From Martinezella tropici (GTDB lineage: Bacteria > Pseudomonadota > Alphaproteobacteria > Rhizobiales > Rhizobiaceae): DNA of 64,000 nt. The stretch spans positions 310,001 through 374,000 of the forward strand of contig JUHI01000001.1 in assembly GCA_000799755.1 (NCBI GenBank). The letters run 5' to 3'. The notes beneath the pieces are model-generated. The model worked only from the letters and a program-made list of their open reading frames with translations. It made no database searches and was not told where the DNA came from. The stretch's first letter is position 1; each line of letters starts with the position of its first letter. The translations under genes were made by a program, and so were the position numbers. Shown here piece after piece: positions 8,578-16,907 of the stretch.

Positions 8578-9945
8578 TCATGCGGGCAGCAGGCCGTAGC
8601 GCCAGCCGCGATCCCTGGCGTTGCGCGACAGCACCAGCCAGGTGAGCAGGATCATCCCCGCTTCCGCGAAGATCGGCGTCATCCAGATCCCCCTTTCGCC
8701 GAAAACGAACGGCAGAAGGAATGTCAGCGGCAAGGTGAACAGATAGGACCGTGACAGACCGAAGATCGCTCCGCGCTTCGCATCGCCGATCGACTGGAAA
8801 TAGGACGACAGGACGATCGCCTGCCCGAACAGGAAATAGGCGCCGATCGTCCAGGGCAGGATGCGGCCGACTTCCGCGACGATCACGGGATCGGCGACGA
8901 AGATCGAGCCCAGATGCCCCGCCAGCAGCTCGACGATCAATTCGACAGCGGCGCAATAGACCAGGGCCGAGATCATGGCGATGACAACGCTGTGGCCGAC
9001 GCGGGCGGGAAGCGCCGCACCGTGATTGTGGCCGGAGATCGTCTGCAATGCGATACTCAAGCCCAGCAGCGGCAGATAGGCAAAGGTCATCACGCGGGTG
9101 ACGATGCCATAGGCGCCGACGGTCGCGACATAATCTCCCTGGTGCCAGATCGACACGTTGAAGAGGATCGCCGCCGAGCTCAGCGAAATACCGATGAAGC
9201 CGAGGCTCATCGGTGCACCGAAGGCAAAGATGCCTCGCCACTCACGGATATGCAGACCCATATCGACCCAAAGCCCATTCGGCCGACGCAGGCGATAGAT
9301 GACGACAATCATCAGGCAGATGAATTGCGCCAAGATCGAGCCGCCGGCCGAGCCGACCACGCCCCAATGAGCGACGGCCATCAGCAACCAGTTTGCCAGG
9401 ATGTTGAGCAGCGTCGAGGCAAGCGTCACCAGCGTCATGAAGCCGAGCCGTCCCTCGCAACGCAGTCCGTCGAGATGGATCGAAAGAAAGAAGCTGATCG
9501 GCGCGAAGGCGATCATGACGCCCATAAAAGCCTCGGCGCTCCTGGCAACATCGGCATTTCCCGCCGCAGCCACGGCAATGAACTGCCGGGCGGCGAGCCA
9601 GTAGACGACATTGACGACCACCACGACGGCGATCGCCAGCGTGTGGGCGCCGGTGAACACTGACTTCGCCCCGTCGCGATCTCCAGCTCCGAGGCGGCGG
9701 GCGAGAATGCTTGCCATCCCGTTCGAAACCAGTGTCTGCAGCGCCACCAGCAGCATCAGCGCGGGGAATATGAGGCTGACGGCGGAGAGCGCGTCTGCCC
9801 CGACATAGACGCCAAGGAAATAGGCATCGACGACGGCAAACAGGCCGCTGACCGTGGTGATGATGACGATCGGCGCGGCGGTCTTGATGAAGACGCCGGG
9901 CAGCCAGCCGGTGAGGAACATGTTGTTTTCAGTATGACGTGTCAT
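8578..9945 (-). CDS. MATE-family multidrug/cation antiporter
   Basis: This 455-residue protein has about twelve hydrophobic segments and two-fold internal similarity typical of MATE exporters. The first helix region reads FIKTAAPIVIITTVSGLF and is followed by VDAYFLGVYVGADALSAVSL, a MatE-domain hallmark. Such proteins expel drugs or metabolites in exchange for Na+ or H+. The substrate cannot be told. It is monocistronic, ends against the terminator after iolB, and lies 65 bases downstream of a co-oriented glyoxalase-like gene. Confidence 0.9.
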   Translation of the reverse strand: MTRHTENNMFLTGWLPGVFIKTAAPIVIITTVSGLFAVVDAYFLGVYVGADALSAVSLIFPALMLLVALQTLVSNGMASILARRLGAGDRDGAKSVFTGAHTLAIAVVVVVNVVYWLAARQFIAVAAAGNADVARSAEAFMGVMIAFAPISFFLSIHLDGLRCEGRLGFMTLVTLASTLLNILANWLLMAVAHWGVVGSAGGSILAQFICLMIVVIYRLRRPNGLWVDMGLHIREWRGIFAFGAPMSLGFIGISLSSAAILFNVSIWHQGDYVATVGAYGIVTRVMTFAYLPLLGLSIALQTISGHNHGAALPARVGHSVVIAMISALVYCAAVELIVELLAGHLGSIFVADPVIVAEVGRILPWTIGAYFLFGQAIVLSSYFQSIGDAKRGAIFGLSRSYLFTLPLTFLLPFVFGERGIWMTPIFAEAGMILLTWLVLSRNARDRGWRYGLLPA

Positions 9946-10010
9946 GGTGGTATCCGGACAGAATCGCTCGCCATCGGCGAAGATAGCGGCCTATCGATAG
10001 AGGATGAAGG

Positions 10011-10445
10011 TTAGATGTCGAGAACGAGATGCGGCACGCCGTTCGATGTCCTGCGCGGCGAAATGCCGTCGGCATCGACCTGGGCGTTGATGCGCTGACG
10101 GAAAGCCGAGAAGCTCTCGAATTCCACCACATCGACCGGTTCGTCGAAATGAATGGTGATCCGATAAAGCCCGCCTGACTTCGCCGACATCGCTAGAACC
10201 TTGCCCGTGAAGGGCTTGTTCAGGTAGCGGCCACGCACGGCGGAGCCGACATCGAAGGGCGCATCCGGCCCGTCATTGGGCCTTGCCGCAAGCGCCGACA
10301 GCGTGTTCCAATCGCGCAGCCCGTGCTGCTTGGCGATGAGTTCCAGCGCCGTCGAGTGGCTCATGTCGTCCCCGCGCTCGGCCATGGCCTGACGCAGGCG
10401 TCGGGCCTGAGCCTTCAGTTCATCTATGGACGGATACGTCATCAT
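10011..10445 (-). CDS. Glyoxalase-superfamily-like small protein
   Basis: This protein of about 144 residues has an N-terminal helical part (SIDELKAQARRLRQAMAERG, then HSTALELIAKQHGLRDWNTL) that matches a domain common in alpha-proteobacterial proteins labelled glyoxalase superfamily. The C-terminal half (YRITIHFDEPVDVVEFESF) is beta-rich. A role in resistance or metabolite binding has been proposed for relatives, but the function is not established. The ATGs at 10445 and 10442 follow AAAGG; a longer start at 10472 adds a few residues only. It may be co-transcribed with the MATE gene. Confidence 0.75.
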   Translation of the reverse strand: MMTYPSIDELKAQARRLRQAMAERGDDMSHSTALELIAKQHGLRDWNTLSALAARPNDGPDAPFDVGSAVRGRYLNKPFTGKVLAMSAKSGGLYRITIHFDEPVDVVEFESFSAFRQRINAQVDADGISPRRTSNGVPHLVLDI

Positions 10446-10755
10446 AGGATCAGCCTTTGCTAAGGCACGCAATTACGACCGTGAAACGGAGCTCGCATTA
10501 CCGTCAGTCAGCATGCCCTACATGGCTGTGACCTAAAACAGCGAGGACTTCACCTTGGATTTTCATCCGCGAGCGGCAGGCGCCTCGAACCGAGCATCCG
10601 TATGATCGAAGCCGATCCCGCTGTCAAGATGCACCCAAATCGGCACAAAAGGCGAACCCGTTAAAATTCTACCAATACAATTGACGCTTCGGCAAAACCT
10701 CCGTGCAAGGTTGGTGGAGTATCCGAAATGAATTCGGTCTGTTCTTCAACAGGGA

Positions 10756-11148
10756 ATGACAATGCTTCGCGCAACTCATCTGGCGAAAGTCAAATCCGAA
10801 GTCTACGAACGCAGCTGGGAACGGTTCTACGTCCAGAGGCCGGCGCGTCTCGTTGCGGTTCGTCCCTGTCTGACGGGTATTTCCGTCCGCAGCGCCGAGA
10901 TTACAGACATTTCGCGCGGCGGCGCGAGCTTCACCGTCGCCACGACGGTCGGCCTGCCGACCCACTACTATCTGAACATCCTCGGCCTTGCCTATCGCAT
11001 CGCCTGCGCCGAAGTCAGCCGCAACGGCAATCGTGTCCACGTCCGCTTCATCAACCTGATCGAACCGGAGACTCTACGCCGCGTCGTGCGCGCCGATTTC
11101 ATGATCGGCAATGCAGAGGCGATGGCTGCGCGCGGCAGGAGACAATAG
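10756..11148 (+). CDS. PilZ-domain protein (possible c-di-GMP receptor)
   Basis: This 130-residue single-domain protein has the PilZ c-di-GMP-binding elements: an arginine-rich stretch (ERFYVQRPARLVAVR, giving RxxxR) and DISRGGASF about 30 residues later, matching (D/N)xSxxG. PilZ proteins couple cyclic-di-GMP to motility, exopolysaccharide or surface attachment. ATGs at 10756 and 10762 are both possible, downstream of a weak AGGGA. No neighbour suggests a partner. The gene ends 13 bases before the convergent LysR gene. Confidence 0.85.
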   Translation: MTMLRATHLAKVKSEVYERSWERFYVQRPARLVAVRPCLTGISVRSAEITDISRGGASFTVATTVGLPTHYYLNILGLAYRIACAEVSRNGNRVHVRFINLIEPETLRRVVRADFMIGNAEAMAARGRRQ

Positions 11149-11161
11149 GCTCGATCCGGTA

Positions 11162-12100
11162 TCATCTGGCGACGACGTTTGCGGTTGCTTTCGGCCCATT
11201 GAGGCCACCGAGCCTTTCCCTTAGCCGAGGGGCTGCAAAATCCAGAAAAGCTCTGACTTTCAAGGGCATGAGTCCGCGTTGCGGATAGACCAGGCTGACC
11301 GGCCATGGATCTTGTTCGGCATCGTCGAGAACGCTTTTCAACGCGCCATCGGATATGAATTCCCTCACCTGATACGAAAGCACACGGGCAAGACCGAGGC
11401 CGCCGACGGCAGCGTCGATGGCCGCTTCGGCTGTGTCGACGACGAGCCGGGAGTGGACCGCAACGCTGGTTTCAGATTGGGCCTTGTGGAAGGACCAGGA
11501 CCGTACCGACATCAGGTTTTCGAAGGTGATGCAATCGTGGCCCCGAAGGTCATCCGGAGTTGCGGGGGTGCCCCGCTCCCGGAGGTATTCGGGACTTCCG
11601 CACACGACGCGCCTGATCTCCCCCACGCTTCGAAAGACCAGCCGGCTGTCGGGCAGCTTGCCGATTCGGACCGCCAGGTCGACGTGCTCCTCCGGCAGGT
11701 CGACCAGTCTGTCCGACTGGATGAGCCGGACGTCGATCTCGGGGTATGTCTTCAGGAATTCCGTGACAACAGGCAGAACGTGAAGCCGCCCAAAGACGAC
11801 GGGCGCCGTAATAACCAGATTACCCTTCGGAGTCTTGAACTCACCTGCAGCCGTGCGCTCGGCTTCGGCGACATCTTCCAGAATACGCCGACAGGAGGAG
11901 ACATAAGCCTGCCCCGTCTCGGTCAGGACAAGGCCGCGCCCGGCGCGTTGGAAGAGACGCGTTCCCAGATGGCTCTCAAGTTCCGACACCTTGCGGCTGA
12001 CCGTCGCCAACGGCAGGCCGAGATTGCGTGACGCCGCAGATAAACTTCCGGCGTCCACTGCGGCAAGAAGAACGGACATGGCTTCCAGACGATCAGGCAT
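11162..12100 (-). CDS. LysR-family transcriptional regulator
   Basis: This 312-residue protein has the LysR helix-turn-helix at residues 1-60 (SLSAASRNLGLPLATVSRKV, then ELESHLGTRLFQRAGRGL) and a periplasmic-binding-like effector domain (GNLVITAPVVFGRLHVLPVV). It belongs to the large DsdC/AaeR-like branch with VRIGKLPDSRLVFR. It is divergent from a carboxymuconolactone-decarboxylase-like gene with a 103-base intergenic gap, the usual arrangement for a LysR regulator and its target. The inducer is unknown. Confidence 0.92.
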   Translation of the reverse strand: MPDRLEAMSVLLAAVDAGSLSAASRNLGLPLATVSRKVSELESHLGTRLFQRAGRGLVLTETGQAYVSSCRRILEDVAEAERTAAGEFKTPKGNLVITAPVVFGRLHVLPVVTEFLKTYPEIDVRLIQSDRLVDLPEEHVDLAVRIGKLPDSRLVFRSVGEIRRVVCGSPEYLRERGTPATPDDLRGHDCITFENLMSVRSWSFHKAQSETSVAVHSRLVVDTAEAAIDAAVGGLGLARVLSYQVREFISDGALKSVLDDAEQDPWPVSLVYPQRGLMPLKVRAFLDFAAPRLRERLGGLNGPKATANVVAR

Positions 12101-12203
12101 GGCTTCCAGAAAATGGGAGGATTGTTCCTGAAATTAGCAGATATTGCCGTAAATCGGAAGAGGATAGCTTCGATCCATCAATCTTGAAGCGAAAGGAAGT
12201 CCA

Positions 12204-12755
12204 ATGTCCAGAATCGCAATCCCCGCCACGATCGAAGCTTCTCCGGCCGCCTCTCAGCAGATGCTGACGGCAGTCAAGCAACAGCTCGGCGTCGCTCCCA
12301 ATCTGTTCCGCCTGATGGCGGTCAGTCCTCAGGCCCTGGAGGGTCATCTTGGTCTGTTCGGGGCGCTCGGAAAGGGCAAGCTCTCGGTTCAGACCCGCAA
12401 TCGGATCGCGCTTGCCGTTGCCGAAATCAACGGCTGCGACTATTGCCTTTCCGCCCACACCTATCTCGGTCACAACCTCGCCAAGCTCGACGATGCCGAG
12501 ATGGAGGCCAATCGCGATGGCAAGTCCAACGATCCCAAGGCCGATGCCGCCATCCGCTTTGCCGCCAAGGTCGCCCGTGAACGTGGCAGCGTCAGCGCAG
12601 GCGATGTCGAAGCGGTGAAGGCTGCCGGATATGACGACGCCGAAATCATCGAGATTGTTCTCCACGTCACGCTGAACACCTGGACGAATTACATCAACAA
12701 GGTAGCGGACACCGAGATCGATTTCCCGATCGTCACGACAAGGAAGGCTGCCTGA
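12204..12755 (+). CDS. Carboxymuconolactone decarboxylase/AhpD-family peroxidase-like protein
   Basis: This 183-residue CMD-family protein has the AhpD redox motif E-x4-CDYCLSAH, with cysteines at residues 78 and 81 and a histidine at 85. Relatives are alkylhydroperoxidases or general thiol peroxidases. The start is well supported by AAAGGAAG upstream. It leads a probable two-gene transcript with the PNPOx-like gene, under the divergent LysR regulator, which suggests response to an oxidant or electrophile. Confidence 0.9.
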   Translation: MSRIAIPATIEASPAASQQMLTAVKQQLGVAPNLFRLMAVSPQALEGHLGLFGALGKGKLSVQTRNRIALAVAEINGCDYCLSAHTYLGHNLAKLDDAEMEANRDGKSNDPKADAAIRFAAKVARERGSVSAGDVEAVKAAGYDDAEIIEIVLHVTLNTWTNYINKVADTEIDFPIVTTRKAA

Positions 12756-12828
12756 TCGTCAGGCAGGAATGACGGCCCGATCGATTTCGCCTGCGATCGG
12801 GCCGGTCTTCAAATTCATGGAGTGTGCA

Positions 12829-13479
12829 ATGAGCCGTCTTGAGTCTGGGGAACCCGGCGCAGAGTTCGAGTTTTCGAGCGATGTTGCCTTCACGCCCACC
12901 GTAAAGGCTATCCAGAGCCGCAAGGGCTCGCGGCGCGCCTATTCGAGGATGGAAGCGGGCGGATCATGGCAGACCGGTATCACGAGGGAGATCGCCGCCT
13001 TCATCGAGAGCCGGACCAGCGCGTTCCTTGCTACGGCAAACGCGGCCGGCCAGCCTTACATCCAGCATCGGGGCGGTCCCGCCGGCTTTCTGAAAGTGCT
13101 TGACCGAAAGACCATCGGCTTTGCGGACTTCGCTGGAAATCGTCAGTACATCACCCAGGGGAATCTCCTTGAAAACCCCAGGGCTCACCTGTTTCTGATG
13201 GACTATACCTATCGGCAACGTGTCAAAATCTGGGGTGAGGCAAGAGTGGTCGAGGGTGACGCCGAGCTTGCCGAACAGCTCTTTCCGGCTGGATACAATG
13301 CCCGTGTCGAGCAGGTTATTCTCTTCACGGTAACTGCATGGGATATGAACTGCCCACAGCACATACCGCAACTTATCGATGCGGCCACCGTTCAAGCGTT
13401 GCTGGCGGAGAAGGACCGCAAGATCGCCGAGCTTGAAAGGAAGATCGCGGCGATGTCGGCACCACTGGAAAAGCGTTGA
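12829..13479 (+). CDS. Pyridoxamine 5'-phosphate oxidase-like FMN-binding protein
   Basis: This 216-residue protein carries the split-barrel flavin fold: ITREIAAFIESRTSAFLATA, GQPYIQHRGGPAGFLKVL and GNRQYITQGNLLENPRAHLF are typical of the PNPOx-like/YhbP group. A short C-terminal coiled coil (LLAEKDRKIAELERKIAAM) follows. These proteins bind FMN or F420 and reduce small molecules; true PNPOx activity is unlikely at this divergence. The ATG at 12829 has GGAG upstream. It lies 73 bases after the AhpD-like gene and is probably co-regulated. Confidence 0.85.
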   Translation: MSRLESGEPGAEFEFSSDVAFTPTVKAIQSRKGSRRAYSRMEAGGSWQTGITREIAAFIESRTSAFLATANAAGQPYIQHRGGPAGFLKVLDRKTIGFADFAGNRQYITQGNLLENPRAHLFLMDYTYRQRVKIWGEARVVEGDAELAEQLFPAGYNARVEQVILFTVTAWDMNCPQHIPQLIDAATVQALLAEKDRKIAELERKIAAMSAPLEKR

Positions 13480-13624
13480 CGTTGCGGTCGGGCTTGAGGC
13501 CTCGAAGCGACCGAAGGGAATTGCCGCAGAATGCAGATGGATCAGACGGGTTCCGCTCTTGCAACCACCCGCCAAGCGCCTATTCTGCCGCACCCTGCAA
13601 CTGAATTCGGGAAACAAAGCCAGC

Positions 13625-14737
13625 ATGTCCGCCTTCTCGCGCTTCACGCCGCTGATCAGCGCCCTGCCCTCCACCGTCCCTTTCGTCGGCCCTGAAGCGC
13701 TGGAGCGCCAGCGCGGCTCGAGCGTCAAGGCCCGCATCGGCGCCAACGAGAACGGCTTCGGGCCTGCGCCCTCCGTCATCGCAGCCATGCGCGAGCGAGC
13801 CGGCGAGATCTGGATGTACAACGATCCGGAAAATTTCGAGCTGAAGCAGGCGCTTGCGGCGCATCTCGGCGTTCAGCCGGCCAATATTGCGGTCGGAGAA
13901 GGCATCGACAGTCTGCTTGGCTTGATCGCTCGTATGGTGATCGAACCTGGCACGCCGGTCGTCACCTCGCTTGGCGGCTATCCCACCTTCAATTTCCATG
14001 TCGCCGGTTTCGGCGGCCGCCTGGTGACCGTGCCCTATGTCGATGATCGCGAGGATCTCGATGGGCTGCTGGAGGCAGTGAAGCGAGAAAACGCGCCGCT
14101 GGTCTACTTCGCCAATCCCGACAACCCGATGGGGAGCTGGTGGGATGCCGATAAGATTGTCGCCTTTGCCCGCGCATTGCCGGAAAACTGCCTACTGATC
14201 CTCGACGAAGCCTATAGCGAAACCGGACCGGCAAGCTCTCTTCCCGCGATCTCGGCTCTGATCGATCTGCCGAACGTGCTGCGTACCCGCACCTTCTCCA
14301 AGGCTTACGGCCTTGCCGGCGCCCGCGTCGGCTATGCCATCGGCGCACCGGAAACCGTCCTGACCTTCGACAAGATCCGCAACCACTTCGGCATGAACCG
14401 GCTTGCGACCGTGGCCGCCCTCGCCGCGCTAAAGGATCAGGCCCATCTCGCCGAGGTGGTCGACAAGATTTCCGCCGCACGCGACGTTATCGCGAAGATA
14501 GCTCGCGAGAACGGTTTGCTGCCCCTCGCTTCCGCCACCAACTTCGTCGCCATCGATTGCGGCCGGGACGGTTTGTACGCCCGTGCCATCGTCGACGGGC
14601 TGATCCAGCACGGCGTCTTCATCCGCATGCCGGGGGTCGCCTCGCTCAATCGCTGCATCCGCGTCAGCGTCGGCCCAAAACAGAATCTGGACCTGCTTGC
14701 CGAGGCGTTACCGAAGGTGCTGAAGGCGATCGGCTGA
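13625..14737 (+). CDS. Class I/II PLP aminotransferase, histidinol-phosphate aminotransferase-like
   Basis: This 370-residue fold-type I aminotransferase has N-terminal ANENGFGPAPSV, the PLP-stacking NPDNPMGSW, ILDEAYSE, and the Schiff-base lysine in RTFSKAYGLAGARVGYAIG. It is close to HisC in form, but hisC is normally with other his genes; here the gene stands alone, so an aromatic amino-acid or other side role is possible. I chose the ATG at 13625 because the fold begins there; the frame is open upstream to 13379, but that part overlaps the preceding gene. Confidence 0.85.
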   Translation: MSAFSRFTPLISALPSTVPFVGPEALERQRGSSVKARIGANENGFGPAPSVIAAMRERAGEIWMYNDPENFELKQALAAHLGVQPANIAVGEGIDSLLGLIARMVIEPGTPVVTSLGGYPTFNFHVAGFGGRLVTVPYVDDREDLDGLLEAVKRENAPLVYFANPDNPMGSWWDADKIVAFARALPENCLLILDEAYSETGPASSLPAISALIDLPNVLRTRTFSKAYGLAGARVGYAIGAPETVLTFDKIRNHFGMNRLATVAALAALKDQAHLAEVVDKISAARDVIAKIARENGLLPLASATNFVAIDCGRDGLYARAIVDGLIQHGVFIRMPGVASLNRCIRVSVGPKQNLDLLAEALPKVLKAIG

Positions 14738-14764
14738 CCTTCTGGACCTTGCCGAATTACGAAA

Positions 14765-15070
14765 TTATGAGTCGCCCATATCGTGTTGCCAGAACCGCTC
14801 TCCGCACCCATGAAAATGCGCAGAGATTGTTCCGTCATCCGCGTCGTAGATATACAGCGTTACCGGACAGTGCTGCTGGTTCGCCCATTGGATTGCTTCG
14901 TGAACGGACACATCGTCCCGGCTCGCGTAGTCGATGGTCAAGCCCGGCGGCGACTCATCCGCCAGGTCTGCGTCTGCGCAGCTATTGTCATGCTCTACGG
15001 CTTCGATGATTGCGTTCACACGTTTCCAACGATAGCGGCGCTGTCGTCGGTCGATGACATTCAAGATCAT
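14765..15070 (-). CDS. Conserved-looking hypothetical protein, 101 residues
   Basis: No family is recognised. The protein is soluble and acidic, with a basic N-terminus (DRRQRRYRWKRVN) and a central SVHEAIQWANQQHCPVTLYI stretch that looks like a compact alpha/beta fold ending in DADDGTISAHFHGCGERFW. Codon use resembles the neighbours and the frame is clean, which supports a real gene. It is convergent with the aminotransferase gene. Confidence 0.55.
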   Translation of the reverse strand: MILNVIDRRQRRYRWKRVNAIIEAVEHDNSCADADLADESPPGLTIDYASRDDVSVHEAIQWANQQHCPVTLYIYDADDGTISAHFHGCGERFWQHDMGDS

Positions 15071-15353
15071 TGAATTTGCGCGTCGTACCGCGCTGATAAT
15101 TTAGCTTAAGCCGCCGATACCTTAGCGACGTTGAGCCATGATCGCCAGTCTCCGTTGCGATATTGCCGAACATATTGACGTCGTACGCCACCGGCATGAA
15201 TGGAATGAGACCCGCATAGTCCAAAACGACGAAACCGCGCCAGCCTTGTTCCAGCTGGTCGCGGTTTTCATCGTATCGGCGCTCGCCTCCCGTCGACCGC
15301 CGACATCCCCTCCTTCGAGATCAGTCAGTAAGTCGCCTTGTTTGCGGCACGCC

Positions 15354-15617
15354 TCAGTGTGTCGTCATCCATTCGCGGGCGGCGCGCAGCGCGGCTGCGA
15401 GCTGCATCTTCGTCAATGTCGCGGCGACGTCGGCACGAAGCTCGGCGGCGCGCTCGCTGCCACGGATGGCGGCGATATTCAACCATTTGTGGGCGGCAAC
15501 GAGGTCTGCATTGCAGCCCCTGCCGGTCGCGTAGTTCACGCCCAGTTCGCAAAGGGCATCGGCGCTGTTACCACCCATCATGGCATTTCCAGACATCGTC
15601 GTTTCGAAGCGTGCCAT
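15354..15617 (-). CDS. Small Sel1-repeat protein
   Basis: This 87-residue protein contains one full Sel1-like TPR repeat: ADALCELGVNYATGRGCNAD followed by LVAAHKWLNIAAIRGSERAA, with the expected LG-x-Y-x-x-G-x-G and A-x-x-W-x-x-x-A-A spacing. Such small proteins probably mediate protein contacts. The ATG at 15617 is preceded by an AGGGA-type site; a longer frame to 15740 adds a lysine-rich tail of doubtful reality. The partner is unknown. Confidence 0.7.
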   Translation of the reverse strand: MARFETTMSGNAMMGGNSADALCELGVNYATGRGCNADLVAAHKWLNIAAIRGSERAAELRADVAATLTKMQLAAALRAAREWMTTH

Positions 15618-16080
15618 TGTTATTGTCCCTGTCTTACTTCTGTTCGTATCTGCCCTGTTTTCCGTCTGAACCTTGCCGTCATCCGCGGCTTTCCGGTTCT
15701 TCCGGCCGGCGGGTTTGCCCCGCTCGTTTGATGGCTTCACTATCGCAGACGGCTTTCAAAAAACGCCTAAAATGCATGATTAATTCGATGCAAACAAAGT
15801 GCAAATGCTTGGTAAACTTGGGATTTTGTTAAACATCGCATCCCTTGCAAATTAAGGATTTTCGGGCGAGCTTAACCTTCCGTTAGGATTTGGATTTAAA
15901 CCCTTCGTTCACCACAAAAAGAGCGCGGTTCAATTCGATGCCGTGTTTCGACGCGGCGCAGATACCCGATAGGACGGGGATTTGGGCCTCGAAAACCATA
16001 TTTACCTTTACGTTCGCGTTAGATAATCTCGCTGCATTCCCGGCTATGAGGCCGGATGGCGCCTGGGGGAGAATGACATC
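15618..16080. other. Intergenic region, 463 bases, no gene recognised
   Basis: This stretch is AT-richer than its neighbours around 15765-15900. It should contain the divergent promoters of the Sel1 gene and the DUF2147 gene. Short open frames exist, but none has a start site and codon use that persuade. A TTAAC-N6-TTAGG sequence at 15871-15886 loosely resembles a CtrA box. Confidence 0.5.
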
Positions 16081-16419
16081 ATGATCCGTACCACCATTCT
16101 TGCTGCTGCAATGCTGTTGAGCGCGAATGCGGCCTTTGCCGAAGAGCCGATCGTCGGCAACTGGAAAACGGTTGCTGGCGATACCGCCGTCATCGCGCCC
16201 TGCGGCGACAGCTATTGCGTGACGTTGAAGACGGGCAAATATGCCGGCAAGCAGATCGGCAAGATGCAGGGCAAGGGCAACAGCTATACCGGCCAGCTGA
16301 CCGATCCCTCCGAAGACAAGACCTATAGCGGCTCCGGCACGATCAGCGGCAGCAGCATCAAGATGCAAGGCTGCGTGCTGAAGGTATTCTGCAAGTCGCA
16401 GACCTGGACGAGGCTCTGA
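16081..16419 (+). CDS. Secreted DUF2147-family protein
   Basis: This 112-residue protein has a clear signal peptide (MIRTTILAAAMLLSANAAFA, cleaved before EEPIVG). The mature part begins IVGNWKTVAGDTAVIAPCG, the start of the DUF2147 fold, a lipocalin-like beta-barrel. Four cysteines in the mature part could form periplasmic disulfides. Function is unknown; relatives are common in rhizobia. GGGGGAG upstream gives a good ribosome site. Confidence 0.8.
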   Translation: MIRTTILAAAMLLSANAAFAEEPIVGNWKTVAGDTAVIAPCGDSYCVTLKTGKYAGKQIGKMQGKGNSYTGQLTDPSEDKTYSGSGTISGSSIKMQGCVLKVFCKSQTWTRL

Positions 16420-16613
16420 AAAGGCCCTCCCCCTCATCAGAAATACTATGGGGCCTGCCCGCGATCAGCCGGCGGGCCTATGCTATTTGCCCGCAGACAC
16501 CATTCAAAGCCGGGTAATATTTCTGAACGCCGGATGAACCGGCATCTCAGCACCTGTTCAGCCTGACCATGGCAAAACAGTGTCCAGTATAGGGCACGGG
16601 TAGGGCCACGGAC

Positions 16614-16790
16614 ATGGACTCGATCATCATGGCACGGCGTTTCGTCATCATCATGCTGTTTGCCGCCGTCTTTGCATTCAGCTTCTCGGTTGCGGTCGAA
16701 CACGCCGGCCGCAGCGGCGCGCAATCACATTTCGGCGCAAGTTTCACCTGTTTGCAGGCAGCAACGCCTTACTGCACGACGGTACAATAA
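16614..16790 (+). CDS. Possible 58-residue membrane or secreted small protein
   Basis: An ATG at 16614 opens a 58-codon frame ending TAA at 16790. The N-terminus is basic then strongly hydrophobic (MARRFVIIMLFAAVFAFSFS), like a signal peptide or single membrane helix, with a short tail holding two cysteines. Upstream GGGTAGGG is a weak ribosome site. No family is recognised, and coding status rests on this membrane-like start alone. Confidence 0.42.
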   Translation: MDSIIMARRFVIIMLFAAVFAFSFSVAVEHAGRSGAQSHFGASFTCLQAATPYCTTVQ

Positions 16791-16874
16791 CAAGGTCGGC
16801 GCGGCGAACCCGCGCTGACCTCGAGACGGCCGCAAAATAGCTGCGAGAATCCGAGCCGCCACTTGCAACGTCGT

Positions 16875-16902
16875 TTGCTTGTAACCAACGACACTCTATA
16901 AT
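16875..16902 (+). promoter_or_regulatory. Promoter of amn, close to the start codon
   Basis: A perfect -10 TATAAT at 16897-16902 is preceded, after 16 bases, by TTGCTT at 16875-16880 (4/6 to TTGACA). Transcription would begin about 16908-16909, at the amn ATG, so the mRNA could be leaderless. No Shine-Dalgarno is present and no alternative in-frame start is seen soon after. Confidence 0.5.
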
Positions 16903-16907
16903 AGCTC

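Noticed and set aside
15871..15886. TTAAC-N6-TTAGG as a CtrA box
   Set aside because: One mismatch, about 200 bases from the nearest start and next to genes without cell-cycle links; kept only as a remark in the intergenic entry.
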